This document shows positions 33,715 to 43,800 of a DNA stretch of 49,708 nt, in pieces. The DNA comes from Candidatus Gastranaerophilales bacterium (GTDB lineage: Bacteria > Cyanobacteriota > Vampirovibrionia > Gastranaerophilales > Gastranaerophilaceae): contig CAAHDT010000028.1 in assembly GCA_900770525.1 (NCBI GenBank), forward strand, positions 1-49,708, read 5' to 3'. The stretch's first letter is position 1; each line of letters begins with the position of its first letter. Both the position numbers and the translations under genes were made by a program. Below the pieces are notes generated by a model. The model was not told the DNA's origin and made no database searches. It was given only the letters and a program-made list of their open reading frames with translations.

Positions 33715-34044
33715 TTATTTATGTTTCGGCTTTACCAACTTTGCAGGAAATATTTGGCTTTCTACATATGCATCAACGGATATAGGTCTTAAGCTACTTG
33801 CAGTTTTTCCTGTCAATGCTCCGGCAATTTTACCCATATCAATTTTACCATCTACTTTTCCATCCAGTTTGTCTAACATTTTAGCTTCTTCCATAGCTGC
33901 AAAATAATTTTTAATCAAATCTGATGCTTCTTTTTGAGTAAGTTCTGTTTTTTGCTTTCCAGCTGCTTTCCCAGATTTTCCTGATTTTGCAGGTGTACCT
34001 GTTGCTCCTGCTGCTAAATGCCCAATTTCACCTAAATCTGCCAT
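33715..34044 (-). CDS. Hypothetical protein, basic and low complexity at the N terminus
   Basis: A 109-residue protein I do not recognise. Residues 1-32 are rich in Gly, Ala and Lys (GHLAAGATGTPAKSGKSGKAAG), residues about 34-60 are helical, and a KLDGKVDGKIDMGKIAGAL repeat-like tract lies around 59-77, ending in a basic tail. There is no signal peptide or membrane segment. AAAGAGGT lies before the ATG. It is a single gene with a terminator at its end. The short repeats resemble the composition of the unknown proteins at 39439-40605 and 40879-44343, but sequence similarity is not clear. Confidence 0.65.
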   Translation of the reverse strand: MADLGEIGHLAAGATGTPAKSGKSGKAAGKQKTELTQKEASDLIKNYFAAMEEAKMLDKLDGKVDGKIDMGKIAGALTGKTASSLRPISVDAYVESQIFPAKLVKPKHK

Positions 34045-34259
34045 TTAATACCTCTTTCTCTTTGCAATATCATATCAACGTATATATAAAGTATTTACTA
34101 AATACATAATTGCCTTTTTATGAAAATTTTATTTTTTAAATCAGGTAAAAATTGCATTATCACTGACAAACTCCGCTTTACATTTCTTAATCAATATTTT
34201 TCAAGCGTTCAATTCAAAAATATTTATAATATAATTTACAATAATAAGAGGGGGAATTT

Positions 34260-36527
34260 ATGATAAAATGTAAAACATCAAACAACGAACTTGAAAATGA
34301 ACTATTTAAAAGTGTTTACGAAAAAACACCTGATTATATAAAAGAACTTAACTTGATGGATTTTTCAAAAGATGGAGAATTCACATTTAAGTTAAAAAGA
34401 GAACACTTGAAACCTTATGATGCCAAAACAAATCCTGAAGGATTAAATTTATATGATTGGTTTGCAAACTATTCAAAAGAGGCAAAAGTATCAACTGCCG
34501 GTATCAGAGGACCACAAAACATTTTATTTCCGCAAGATACAAGATTTCCGATTAACTTAGTCGGGATTGTACTTGCGACATTAGCAAAAGCTCTCGTTGC
34601 AAAAGAAAAATATGCAGGGAAAGAAATTTTAAAAGTTGCAGGAAGAGAAGTTCGCTATAATTCAGCATTGTTTTTGGACGCAATCGCAAGAATTCAAGCT
34701 GCTCAAGGAATTAAAACTATTGTCCCGTATGAAAGAAAATCTATTCCGATTTGGCTTGCATCATTTTTAGCATTCAAACTGGACTTGGTTGGTGGGGAAT
34801 ACATCACTTCAAGCCACGGAATTTCTGTTAAAAACGCAACCAAAGACTTGAATTCTCAAGGTTCACAATATTTGCCGGAAGAATCTTTAGAATTTGTAAA
34901 CAAAATTCAAGAAATCTTTGACAAAACAGAAAAAGACGGTTATTACGAAATAAAAATTGCCGCTAAAAATAATCCGCTAATTGATGAATCAATAATGAAA
35001 AAACTTAATGACGGAGTTGACTTATATGTTGAATACTTGAAATCAGGCGTTGCAAAAGACATCAACCTTAACCTGATTAAAAACTTTAAATCTAAAATTG
35101 CAATCGAAAATGTTGGCGGCTCTGCATACAGAACGCTATCAAGAGTTTTAGACAAACTTAAAATTTCTGACAAGTTTGTATGGTTTAACACAGAAGAAGA
35201 CCCGTTTTTCCATTCAATCGGCAAATACGCAGAAACTCCAAAAGGCGAAAAAGCTTTCTATGATTATTCCGTAGACGCAACAGTTCTTGCGAAACGCAAA
35301 GATGGAGAAAAGTTCTTCCCTGTAATCGAAACTCTTCATTATGATGAAAAACTAAAAGATATGCCAATCGGAACCGCAGTATTAATCACGGATCCGGATC
35401 ACGACAGATTAACTATTACTCAAACAGAATCTATAGACAGAGTAAAATTCTTGGAAGAAAACGGCATTGACTACGTTAAACTTGATGACACAAAAATCCT
35501 TACCGTATTCACGGCAAATCAAGCGTTTTTAATGCTTATGGACTTCTGGGCATTCCAATTAAAATCAGAAAAATTATGGGATAATCACCCGCGCTTTATG
35601 ATTAAAACAACAGCATCAGCACTTTCTTGGGATGAGTGGGCGAAAAAACAAGGTGTTAAGGTAGTTAATGTTCCTGTTGGATTTAAGGAAATTGCAAACA
35701 TAATGAAAAAAGTTGAACTCCAACTAAAAAAACACCCTGAAAAAGATGTTGTGGTTGATGACGTTCTTGGGAACTCAATAAACCTCGGCAAAAATCCTCG
35801 ACTTTTATTTGGTGGGGAAGAATCAGGCGGAATGATTATGGGTACCGAAGAGTTAATCAAATCTCTTGCAGGTCGTTCTGCTGTTGCAATGAGAGAAAAA
35901 AGTGCAACTGAAGCAATTGTTGTAGCGTCGGCTCTAATTGCAAAATTAGGAGAAACGCCTTTATCATCTCACTTGAAAACTATTTTTGACGAAAATGAAA
36001 TAATCGGCAGATACGACACACGTGTAGATATCGCTTATTACAACGAATCTGAACCTGATATCAATAAACTTAAAGAAGCGAAAACTTTAGGAGAAGCAAA
36101 ACGTACAAAGAACGATTTATTTTACCTTACAATGGCGATTGCCGTTAAGGAAGGAATAATGACACTTGATGACGCTAAAGAAGTTTTGAATGATGCATTC
36201 AAGAGCCTTATTTTTGATAACCTTAAATCAATAAAATTTGTTGGTGATGGAACTTACCTTGAATTCTCTGACAAATATATTGAAATCAGACCATCAGGAA
36301 CTGATGCAAAAACTAAAGCATATGGAGGTGGTTTAGATAAGGGGATTCTTGAAACATACGCAGGTGCTATGGGAAATTATTCCGGCGAACGCACCGAACT
36401 TCATAAAAAATATATTAACGACAAGTTTTACGACAATGCAAAAGATGTAGCGATGAAATATTACCTAAAATTTGTTGAAAAAGATGCGAACAACGAACCT
36501 TTTGTAATACCAGAGTATAACTTCTAA
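34260..36527 (+). CDS. Phosphohexomutase (phosphoglucomutase/phosphomannomutase family)
   Basis: A 755-residue enzyme of the alpha-D-phosphohexomutase superfamily, longer than the usual 450-580 residues. The four loops are: phosphoserine loop TSSHGIS (183-189), where standard enzymes have TASHNP; metal loop DPDHDR near 377; sugar loop GGEESGG near 517; and phosphate loop RPSGTDAKTKAYG near 676. It would convert glucose or mannose 1-phosphate and 6-phosphate. The altered Ser loop keeps Ser-185 and His-186 but loses Asn-Pro. AGAGGGGG precedes the ATG. A glycosyltransferase follows 1 base later, so the pair is co-transcribed. Confidence 0.92.
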   Translation: MIKCKTSNNELENELFKSVYEKTPDYIKELNLMDFSKDGEFTFKLKREHLKPYDAKTNPEGLNLYDWFANYSKEAKVSTAGIRGPQNILFPQDTRFPINLVGIVLATLAKALVAKEKYAGKEILKVAGREVRYNSALFLDAIARIQAAQGIKTIVPYERKSIPIWLASFLAFKLDLVGGEYITSSHGISVKNATKDLNSQGSQYLPEESLEFVNKIQEIFDKTEKDGYYEIKIAAKNNPLIDESIMKKLNDGVDLYVEYLKSGVAKDINLNLIKNFKSKIAIENVGGSAYRTLSRVLDKLKISDKFVWFNTEEDPFFHSIGKYAETPKGEKAFYDYSVDATVLAKRKDGEKFFPVIETLHYDEKLKDMPIGTAVLITDPDHDRLTITQTESIDRVKFLEENGIDYVKLDDTKILTVFTANQAFLMLMDFWAFQLKSEKLWDNHPRFMIKTTASALSWDEWAKKQGVKVVNVPVGFKEIANIMKKVELQLKKHPEKDVVVDDVLGNSINLGKNPRLLFGGEESGGMIMGTEELIKSLAGRSAVAMREKSATEAIVVASALIAKLGETPLSSHLKTIFDENEIIGRYDTRVDIAYYNESEPDINKLKEAKTLGEAKRTKNDLFYLTMAIAVKEGIMTLDDAKEVLNDAFKSLIFDNLKSIKFVGDGTYLEFSDKYIEIRPSGTDAKTKAYGGGLDKGILETYAGAMGNYSGERTELHKKYINDKFYDNAKDVAMKYYLKFVEKDANNEPFVIPEYNF

Positions 36528-36528
36528 T

Positions 36529-37974
36529 ATGGATATTAAAAATATAAAAAAGCATATTCCGGAAATTTCGGCAGTGATAATTATCATTGCCGGAATTTTC
36601 TTGCGACTTAAAGGATGGATATTAAATCCCTCTATGTGGCACGATGAATGCAATTTAGGTGTAAGCATTATCGATTTTCATATAGAAGATTTTTTCTTCA
36701 AACGGCTTGAACTCGGGCAAGTTGCCCCACCACTTTTTATGGCAACAACCAAATTGCTTACAAATATTTTCGGAATAAGCGACAGAGTTTTAAGAGTAAT
36801 TCCGGAATTATGCGGAATGGGCTCTATTATCTTATTTTATCTGGTTATTAAAGAATATTTTAAGTCTAATTTGGCAAAACTCACAGCACTAACAGTATTC
36901 GGAATAAACTCAGCACTCATATACTACGCAAGTGAATTCAAGCAATACGGTTGTGACGTATTTTCGGTTTTACTTGTCATTTATATTTTTAACAAAATTA
37001 AATTTGAAAATTTATCTACTAAAAAATTATTATCAATTGGCATTGGACTTGCAACCTTGAGCTGGTTTTCATTCGTATCACTGCTTGCAACGGCAGGCGG
37101 ATTTTTCACACTATTACTTAATCGAAAAACAAGGAAACCAGTCTTAATTACAATTGGACCTGTTGCAATTAGCTTACTCATATACGCCAAATTGTTTTTA
37201 TTCAAAACATACACAGACTCATTTATGGTAAAAAACTGGGCTGAAAGTTTTGTTACACCTACACTTTCAAATTTTCCATCGTTATTTATTGACTCTTTAA
37301 AATTTATGTTTGCACCGGTTAAGATGTTATTGTTCCCATTGATATTCTTCATTTGCGGAATTATTTACTTTATAAGAGAAAGAAATCAAAAATCAATCAT
37401 TTTATTTTTGACAATAATTTTTATGATAATTTTGTCAATGATAAAAATCTACCCGTATGCTGATAGGGTAATCCTATTCTTAGTGCCGATTTATTTGATT
37501 TTTATATTCAAAATATTTGATACAAATAAAAAAATCCGTTGGGCTTTATTGGGACTCGCTTTGTTAACGTTTTTACCTCAAATTCTAATCAATGCAAATT
37601 ACCTAACCGTAAAAACGATTAACAAAAAGGAACCTGCAAAAGAATTTGCCAAATATATGGCAGAAAACATTCAAGACAATGAAGCAATCTATGTAAATGC
37701 TGCTTCAGCCTCTGAATTCAAATACTATAGCTACATTTATAAAATCAAAAATAAAGCTTTATTTGAAACACCTGAAACAAACATGAATTCAAACAGGCTT
37801 TCTATCATCAAAAATCAGTTAAATGATGTATCAGGAAACATATGGTTCTATATGCCGTTTGATATTCCGCATAGATCCGTCGCAACCGAAATTACAAAAT
37901 TGATAAATCAAAACAATCACATTTACGAACAATATAACATGGGGATGTCACATCTACTCCATGCAAGATTATAA
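36529..37974 (+). CDS. Polytopic glycosyltransferase, GT39/ArnT-like
   Basis: A 481-residue inner-membrane protein with about 10-11 helices. After the first helix it has PSMWHDECNLG (about 34-44), where the Asp-Glu pair in an extracytoplasmic loop is typical of GT-C transferases such as PMT/ArnT that use lipid-linked sugars. The C-terminal soluble part (about 370-481) lies outside. Co-transcription with the phosphohexomutase suggests sugar supply and transfer to an envelope glycan. The acceptor is unknown. Confidence 0.85.
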   Translation: MDIKNIKKHIPEISAVIIIIAGIFLRLKGWILNPSMWHDECNLGVSIIDFHIEDFFFKRLELGQVAPPLFMATTKLLTNIFGISDRVLRVIPELCGMGSIILFYLVIKEYFKSNLAKLTALTVFGINSALIYYASEFKQYGCDVFSVLLVIYIFNKIKFENLSTKKLLSIGIGLATLSWFSFVSLLATAGGFFTLLLNRKTRKPVLITIGPVAISLLIYAKLFLFKTYTDSFMVKNWAESFVTPTLSNFPSLFIDSLKFMFAPVKMLLFPLIFFICGIIYFIRERNQKSIILFLTIIFMIILSMIKIYPYADRVILFLVPIYLIFIFKIFDTNKKIRWALLGLALLTFLPQILINANYLTVKTINKKEPAKEFAKYMAENIQDNEAIYVNAASASEFKYYSYIYKIKNKALFETPETNMNSNRLSIIKNQLNDVSGNIWFYMPFDIPHRSVATEITKLINQNNHIYEQYNMGMSHLLHARL

Positions 37975-37998
37975 AAATAAAATCAGAATAGGGGAAAA

Positions 37999-39372
37999 AT
38001 GGCTAAAATTAAATCAAAATGGATTTGTCAAGAATGCGGGTATGAAACAGCCGGATATCTCGGGAAATGCCCTGAATGCGGCAAATGGGGAACACTTGTA
38101 GAAGAAGTGCAATTTGACTCCAAAATGCCAAACGCGGCTGCTAACGAATTTGTAAACACAGAAAAACCCATTCTTTTAAGAGATATCCATATCGGGGAAG
38201 AAGTGCGAGTAAGTACAAACATCTCAGAATTTGACCGAATTCTTGGTGGGGGATTTGTACAAGGTTCGCTGATACTTCTTGCCGGCGACCCCGGCATCGG
38301 GAAATCCACAATTACCCTTCAAACATGCGGAGAACTTTGTCGAGGTGGCAAAAAAGTTCTTTATGTTTCAGCAGAAGAAAGTGCATCTCAATTAAAACTT
38401 CGCGCTGAAAGACTGAATATAAATTCTGACAATCTTTTTATCTACCCTCAAACCAATATGGAGAATATTAAATCCCAAATTGAGGAAGTTGTCCCTGATT
38501 TTGTGATAGTGGACAGTATCCAAGCAATTTATTCAAACAATGTAGCAAGCTCCGCCGGAAGTGTTTCACAAATCAGAGAATGTACAAACATATTAATGCA
38601 CATTGCAAAAAGTAAAAACATAACAACAATTGTTATCGGGCATGTCACAAAAGATGGGAACATTGCAGGTCCAAAGGTTTTGGAACATATGGTTGATACG
38701 GTTATATATTTTGAAGGCGACAAATACAAAACGTACAGAATGTTACGCTCGATGAAAAACCGTTTTGGAAACACTTCGGAAGTAGGAATTTTTGATATGC
38801 AAGCAGACGGGTTACACGAAATTAAAAACCCTAACGAATTATTTTTAAACGAACGCTCACAAGTAGCAACCCCGGGGAGTGCAATTATTGTTACAAACGA
38901 AGGAACCCGTCCGCTGTTAGTAGAAATTCAAGCCCTTGTAGGCTCAACATCATATGCCGCTCCAAGAAGAGTAACGAACGGAGTTGATTTAAGCAGATTA
39001 CACCAAATTTTAGCAGTGCTTGAAAAAAGAGTCGGACTGAATTTTTCAAAACAAGATGTCTACGTAAACGTTATGGGTGGAATTGACGTAGAAGAGCCAA
39101 GTGCCGATTTGGGAATAGCACTCGCTATAGCAACTTGTGCGAGGGATGTAGTCGTTGACCCTCAAACAGTTATTATCGGAGAAATCGGATTGTCCGGTGA
39201 AATCCATCCGGTAAGCAATATCGAAAAACGCCTTAATGAGGCAATTGCATCAGGGTTTAAAAAAGCTATAATCCCTTATTCAAACGTTATTCCAAAGGAT
39301 TTAAAAAACATAGAAATCGTAAAAGTTAAACGCCTCGTAGATGCAATAATGGCTTGTGTTTCAAGTTTGTAA
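37999..39372 (+). CDS. radA: DNA repair protein RadA
   Basis: A RecA-like branch-migration ATPase of 457 residues acting in recombination and transformation. It has an N-terminal C4 zinc finger CQECGYETAGYLGKCPEC (10-27), Walker A GDPGIGKST (about 96), the RadA-specific KNRFG motif near 252, and a C-terminal Lon-like domain with a GGIDVEEPSADLGIALA segment (about 363-379). GGGGAA lies before the ATG. It is 24 bases after the glycosyltransferase. Together with ComEC and PilT it fits DNA uptake. Confidence 0.97.
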   Translation: MAKIKSKWICQECGYETAGYLGKCPECGKWGTLVEEVQFDSKMPNAAANEFVNTEKPILLRDIHIGEEVRVSTNISEFDRILGGGFVQGSLILLAGDPGIGKSTITLQTCGELCRGGKKVLYVSAEESASQLKLRAERLNINSDNLFIYPQTNMENIKSQIEEVVPDFVIVDSIQAIYSNNVASSAGSVSQIRECTNILMHIAKSKNITTIVIGHVTKDGNIAGPKVLEHMVDTVIYFEGDKYKTYRMLRSMKNRFGNTSEVGIFDMQADGLHEIKNPNELFLNERSQVATPGSAIIVTNEGTRPLLVEIQALVGSTSYAAPRRVTNGVDLSRLHQILAVLEKRVGLNFSKQDVYVNVMGGIDVEEPSADLGIALAIATCARDVVVDPQTVIIGEIGLSGEIHPVSNIEKRLNEAIASGFKKAIIPYSNVIPKDLKNIEIVKVKRLVDAIMACVSSL

Positions 39373-39386
39373 GTTCTTAGATAAAA

Positions 39387-39419
39387 GCAGGCGCGGTGGA
39401 AAAATCCACCGCGCCTGCT
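39387..39419 (-). terminator. Strong GC-rich hairpin between radA and the gene at 39439
   Basis: GCAGGCGCGGTGGA and TCCACCGCGCCTGC form a perfect 14-bp stem, far richer in GC than the surroundings. On the minus strand it is followed by TTTTA, and it lies 20 bases after that gene's stop codon, so it ends that transcript. It also lies just after the radA stop. Confidence 0.85.
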
Positions 39420-39438
39420 CAGTAATCGTTTTTTCAAA

Positions 39439-40605
39439 TTAAGCCAAACCTAATTTTCTGGAAACATCATCAATGTTTCTTGCACCTTCCATTATTTTTA
39501 GGGCACCTGTGTGTCTATCGAAATATGGTTGGTATCCTTTTTGCCCCATTTCGGCACGAAGTTTTTCAAATGTCACCTCATCGCCTGCGGCTTTTGCCTT
39601 TTTAAGTCTGTTCATATAGGTTCTTCTAGTTACGCCAAAAGCTTCTTTAAACCTTTCCGCTGCTGTTCGAGCTTTTGTAGCAGATTTACCTTTCAATGCT
39701 TTAGTCGCTTTTATATATTCAGCTTCACCAAATTCGTTTATTTTGAAAGCTTTTGGTTGCGGATGAACAAAAGAATTTAAATCTTCTGGTTTGTCATGTC
39801 CAAATTTTTTATCTAATGTTTTAAAACCACGCATGCCTGCGAGTTTTTCTTCTCCAACTAATTTAGGATTAATTTTTTTAACAGAAGATTTTTCGATAAT
39901 ACTTTCAGCAACCTTATTTATAGGTTTTGACAATTTTGACTCAACTTTTTCTGCAACCTTAGCAACAGATTTAGAAGATTTTGGAATAGCGCCACCACCG
40001 GACAACCATTCTCTTGCTGTTCGCATTGCTTGGTCTAAACCTTGTTGTAAAGACCATTGACCTTTATTATATTTAGAAACAATATCATCACCATTCGGAA
40101 GTTTTTTTACTAAACCAATTACTTTATCTTCATCTAATTGAACGTGAGTGCCTGCCGCCTTTGAAATCGTTGCATCTGCTTTAACTTTACCACCCTTTCT
40201 GGATAAACTAGCTGCCATATCTCTGCTATTTGCAGTTTGTCCGGCATCTATAAAACCGTTTGCATATAACGTTTCACTTCCTTTTCCAAGTGAAACTCTT
40301 GCTTTTACAACTGAATTTTTACCTCCGGCATTTACAACAGATATTGCAGTGTGCCCAACAACATCTTTGCCTTCATTCAATCGTAAACCTGCAATTGTAT
40401 AATTCGATTTTGCCTTATAAGCTACATCTAGTGACGGATGAACTAAATCTCCAACTAAGGCTTTTAAAGCCTTTACCTCTTGCTTTGAACCGCCTTGTTT
40501 CAACAATTCACCAATTTGCTTTTCCCCTAAATGAAATTTTCCTGCAGCACCTTCTGTTTTAGGCAAAACCTGCATAATTTTTCCCATAATCTTTTGAATT
40601 TGCAT
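39439..40605 (-). CDS. Unknown protein, 388 residues
   Basis: I do not recognise this protein. It has no signal peptide or membrane segment. Residues about 1-190 are mixed alpha/beta with NAGGKNSVVKARVSLGKGSE. Residues about 205-240 are Ser/Lys-rich and helical. The C-terminal part (about 295-388) is helical and basic, with AAERFKEAFGVTRRTYMNRLKKAKAAGDEVTFEKLRAEMG. AAAGGGGA precedes the ATG. A 273-base gap separates it from the giant coiled-coil gene upstream on the same strand. They may work together, but this is only from position and both being unknown, Lys/Ala-rich proteins. Confidence 0.75.
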   Translation of the reverse strand: MQIQKIMGKIMQVLPKTEGAAGKFHLGEKQIGELLKQGGSKQEVKALKALVGDLVHPSLDVAYKAKSNYTIAGLRLNEGKDVVGHTAISVVNAGGKNSVVKARVSLGKGSETLYANGFIDAGQTANSRDMAASLSRKGGKVKADATISKAAGTHVQLDEDKVIGLVKKLPNGDDIVSKYNKGQWSLQQGLDQAMRTAREWLSGGGAIPKSSKSVAKVAEKVESKLSKPINKVAESIIEKSSVKKINPKLVGEEKLAGMRGFKTLDKKFGHDKPEDLNSFVHPQPKAFKINEFGEAEYIKATKALKGKSATKARTAAERFKEAFGVTRRTYMNRLKKAKAAGDEVTFEKLRAEMGQKGYQPYFDRHTGALKIMEGARNIDDVSRKLGLA

Positions 40606-40745
40606 AATAAATCCCCTTTCGTTCCCTTTTTTAATAATATATAGTGTGTAACTTTTGTGTCCCCATTTAAAAATCGATTTTCCAGTTCACTCTTATATAA
40701 AAACATTTCGTTTTCAAAAATTGCGCATAAGGACACACGACGCCT

Positions 40746-40770
40746 GCTATGCTATGCTATGCTATGCTAT
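40746..40770. repeat. GCTAT x 5 microsatellite
   Basis: Five perfect copies of the pentamer GCTAT lie in the gap between the two unknown genes and are flanked by GCCT and AGGC. Slippage at such a tract can change spacing or expression. No gene covers it on either strand. Confidence 0.95.
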
Positions 40771-40878
40771 GAGGCATTATAACTGGCTTTCAGCCACCTT
40801 CAAACCTATCTTTACATTTCGTTACATTGGACTCTCGGGAGAATTCAATAACCAATTGGAACCTCAAGTATAATAATC

Positions 40879-43800
40879 CTACTTTGCGTTCATTGTTTTC
40901 TTGATTTTTTCAATACCTTTTCTGATTTCATTACGTCTTTTACGTTCAAATTCGGTTAAAACTTTCTTCTTTTTGTCTGTGGTTGTATCTTTTTGTTGTA
41001 ATTTTTCACCATACTTCAACAATGACTGTTGAGCTGTTGATACAAGTGTATTTTTTACTGTGTTCTTCATTTGTTCTTTTGCTGCAGTTTTTGCAGCCTC
41101 TGCAGCAATTTGTTGAGAAACTTTTTCGCTAACTTCCTTCATAGCCTCTCCAACGCCGGCAGTAGAAACAGTTGAGCTAAATACTCCAAGCCCATCTGGA
41201 GCAATAGATTGGACAGAAGATTGAAGTGTAGTAGAAGTTGTATCTTTTACGATTTCTGTAGTTGCATCTTTAACAGTTTCTGCGCCAACATCTTTAGCAA
41301 CTTCCTTAGCACCTTCTGTTGCCACATCTTTTACAGCTTCTTTACTTGTTTCTGTCACAGCTTCTTTGGCAACTTCTTTGCCTGTTTCGGTCGCAACTTC
41401 TTTGCCTGCCTCTTTGCCGGCTTCTTTAAGTCCTTCTTTAGCACTTTCTTTTACACCTTCTGTTGCGGCAGAACTTGTAGGAGCGGCGCTTGCAAAACTT
41501 AATGCTGCTGCACCTAAGTTAATTCCGGCACCAAGCAAGTTTCCTTGTGCAACATTCAAAGAAGCATTTGTCACGTAACTTGTAATTTCACCGTATTTAC
41601 CAATGTTGTACATGATTGTTCCGGCAGCCGCACTCCAAGGCATAAGCATTAATGCTAACCCTGTAAGTTTTGTCGTAGTAAATAATTTGCCAACATCTGT
41701 TACGGTTTGAATTACTTTTTGATCTTTTTGTGCATCTTCTTCTTTTTGTTTCTGCTCTTGAAGTGCATATTTATATTTTGCATTGTAAGATTTTGCAATT
41801 GCCTTGTTTGTTCTTTCGCTTTTTGCCACAAGAACATTTATAGTTGAACCATTTGTAGTAACTTGAGTTCCAAGTTTTTCTGATTGAGCAGTTAATGTAT
41901 CAATTATTGCGAGATGTTCTTCTGCAGATGAAGTGGTTGAAGTAGAATTTGAACTTCTTGAAGTAAGCCCGCTATCACTATTTGCGGAACCTTCTTCTGC
42001 TGCAAGTTTTGCTTCATTTTCTGCTTGATTGTGTAATTGTGCAATTTGAACGTTATTTGAAATATTTTCTTTGGTCAACTTATTAATTTGAGATTTAGTT
42101 TGTTTCATCTGCATAGTGTTCTTTTTGATATCACGTTCGCATTTTTCTTTATCACTCAAAGCTTCCTGACCATCTCTTTTAGCTTCTTTTGCTTCTTTAT
42201 CGGCTGATCTGCCTTTATCTTCAACATTATTAATATCGTCTTGAGTTGCTTCTTCTTTTTTAGAAGTAGAATTTGTCTTATCTGAATTGTCAGCATTGTT
42301 AGTATTGTTGCTTTTTTCCGCAACTATTTGTTCAAACTCATCTGCCAAAGGAGTAACTTTCGCATCATTTGCAGACAATTTTTCTGTTAACTGTCCTGAG
42401 TATTGACCGGCAAATGTTTGAAGTCCGGCAGTAGAATTTAAGAAGTTTTGAGCTTCAATTGCTTGATTTGCCAAAGCTTCCCCATTATCTATTACATCTC
42501 TTGCAATAGATTCACCGGATTTTCCGTATAATATATCATATTTTTCACTTTTGCTTGAAGCCATTCTCAGCATCATAACACTATATTTTATATGTTCTTG
42601 AGCATAAGCTTTACCGGCTTCGACAACATTATCAGCATAATCTGAGGTTTCATTGCTAAATTCCAAACTTGATTTAACAGCAGAAGAAAAACCGTCTAAC
42701 AATTCTATTTTAGCTTGCATATCAGTAGCGATTGTACCGTTTTGAGAATCCAAAACAGAACTTAATGACTGGAATTCTGCCATATCTTTATCAGAAACAC
42801 TATCAGCATTACGGATACGTCCAATAAGTTTTTCTAAAGATTTCAATGACTTATTAAATTCAGCAGTACTTCTTACCGTATCTGCTAATCTGGATTTTTG
42901 CAAATCTTGAACTTGATTTTTCAAGGCTGTTACACTATCTTTTTGGGTTTGCATTTCAGAAGATTTTGAAGAACAATCCTCAATATACTTTTGCATAGCA
43001 ACTTCTTCTGAATCTTGAGTTGTTTCAGCCCCATCCTGAACATCAGACGTTTCTGATACGTCAGATGTATCAGAAGTTTCATCAACCGTATCTGTTGACA
43101 CCTCATCTGTAGCAGATAATGTTGCTTGGTTATTTGTATCAGTGTTGTTCTCAACATTTGCTTTACTGTTATTATTATTAGCTTTAATGTTGAAATTATT
43201 AGCAACATCTAAGTTATTATTCAAACTTGCTTTAAAGTTATTTGTCAAAACTTGTAAATTATTACTGATTGTAGTTGCGGTTGTTGTAATATTCATACCT
43301 TGAACCATATAAGCATATGCAGCAACATCTCCAACAACAACACTATTTAGCATTGCTTGAGTATAACTGTGTCTTTTACCGCCTTCTTCTCCAGAATAAA
43401 GTAAACTTAAATTAGCCAATTCATCATTAATATTATCGTTCACAGAAGCGACAGTATTAAAACTATTCATTTGAGATACCAAAGTTTTTAATTCAGCTTC
43501 AAAATTCTTAGATTTTGTCATCAACTCTTGTTGCTGAACATTCAATATGGTTCCCAATTCTTTAAACCTTTGCATATCCGCATCAGAAACACTCTCACCA
43601 TTTGCAATTTTTTGGTTTAGAATATTATATTCCTCTGTTAACTTTTGAATTTTTTCAGCAGCTTGCGCCTGCTCTCTTTCAAGGTTTGCTCTATTATCTT
43701 CTATATCAGTTTTATCAGATTGAATAGTTCTGTTAGCCTGTTCCAAAAAAGCTCCTTGTTGTTCGGCTTTAGAAGCATATCTGACTAATTTTTGTTGTCT

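Noticed and set aside
40527..40736. Minus-strand 69-residue frame overlapping the start of the gene at 40605
   Set aside because: It lacks a ribosome site, overlaps a longer well-supported gene in another frame, and shows no motif.
40746..40770. CRISPR array
   Set aside because: The unit is 5 bases without spacers, so it is a microsatellite. No cas genes are present in the window.
41209..41578. Plus-strand Cys/Phe-rich and Ala/Pro/Ser-rich frames
   Set aside because: They are antisense readings of the KEVAKEA-type repeats of the giant coiled-coil protein.
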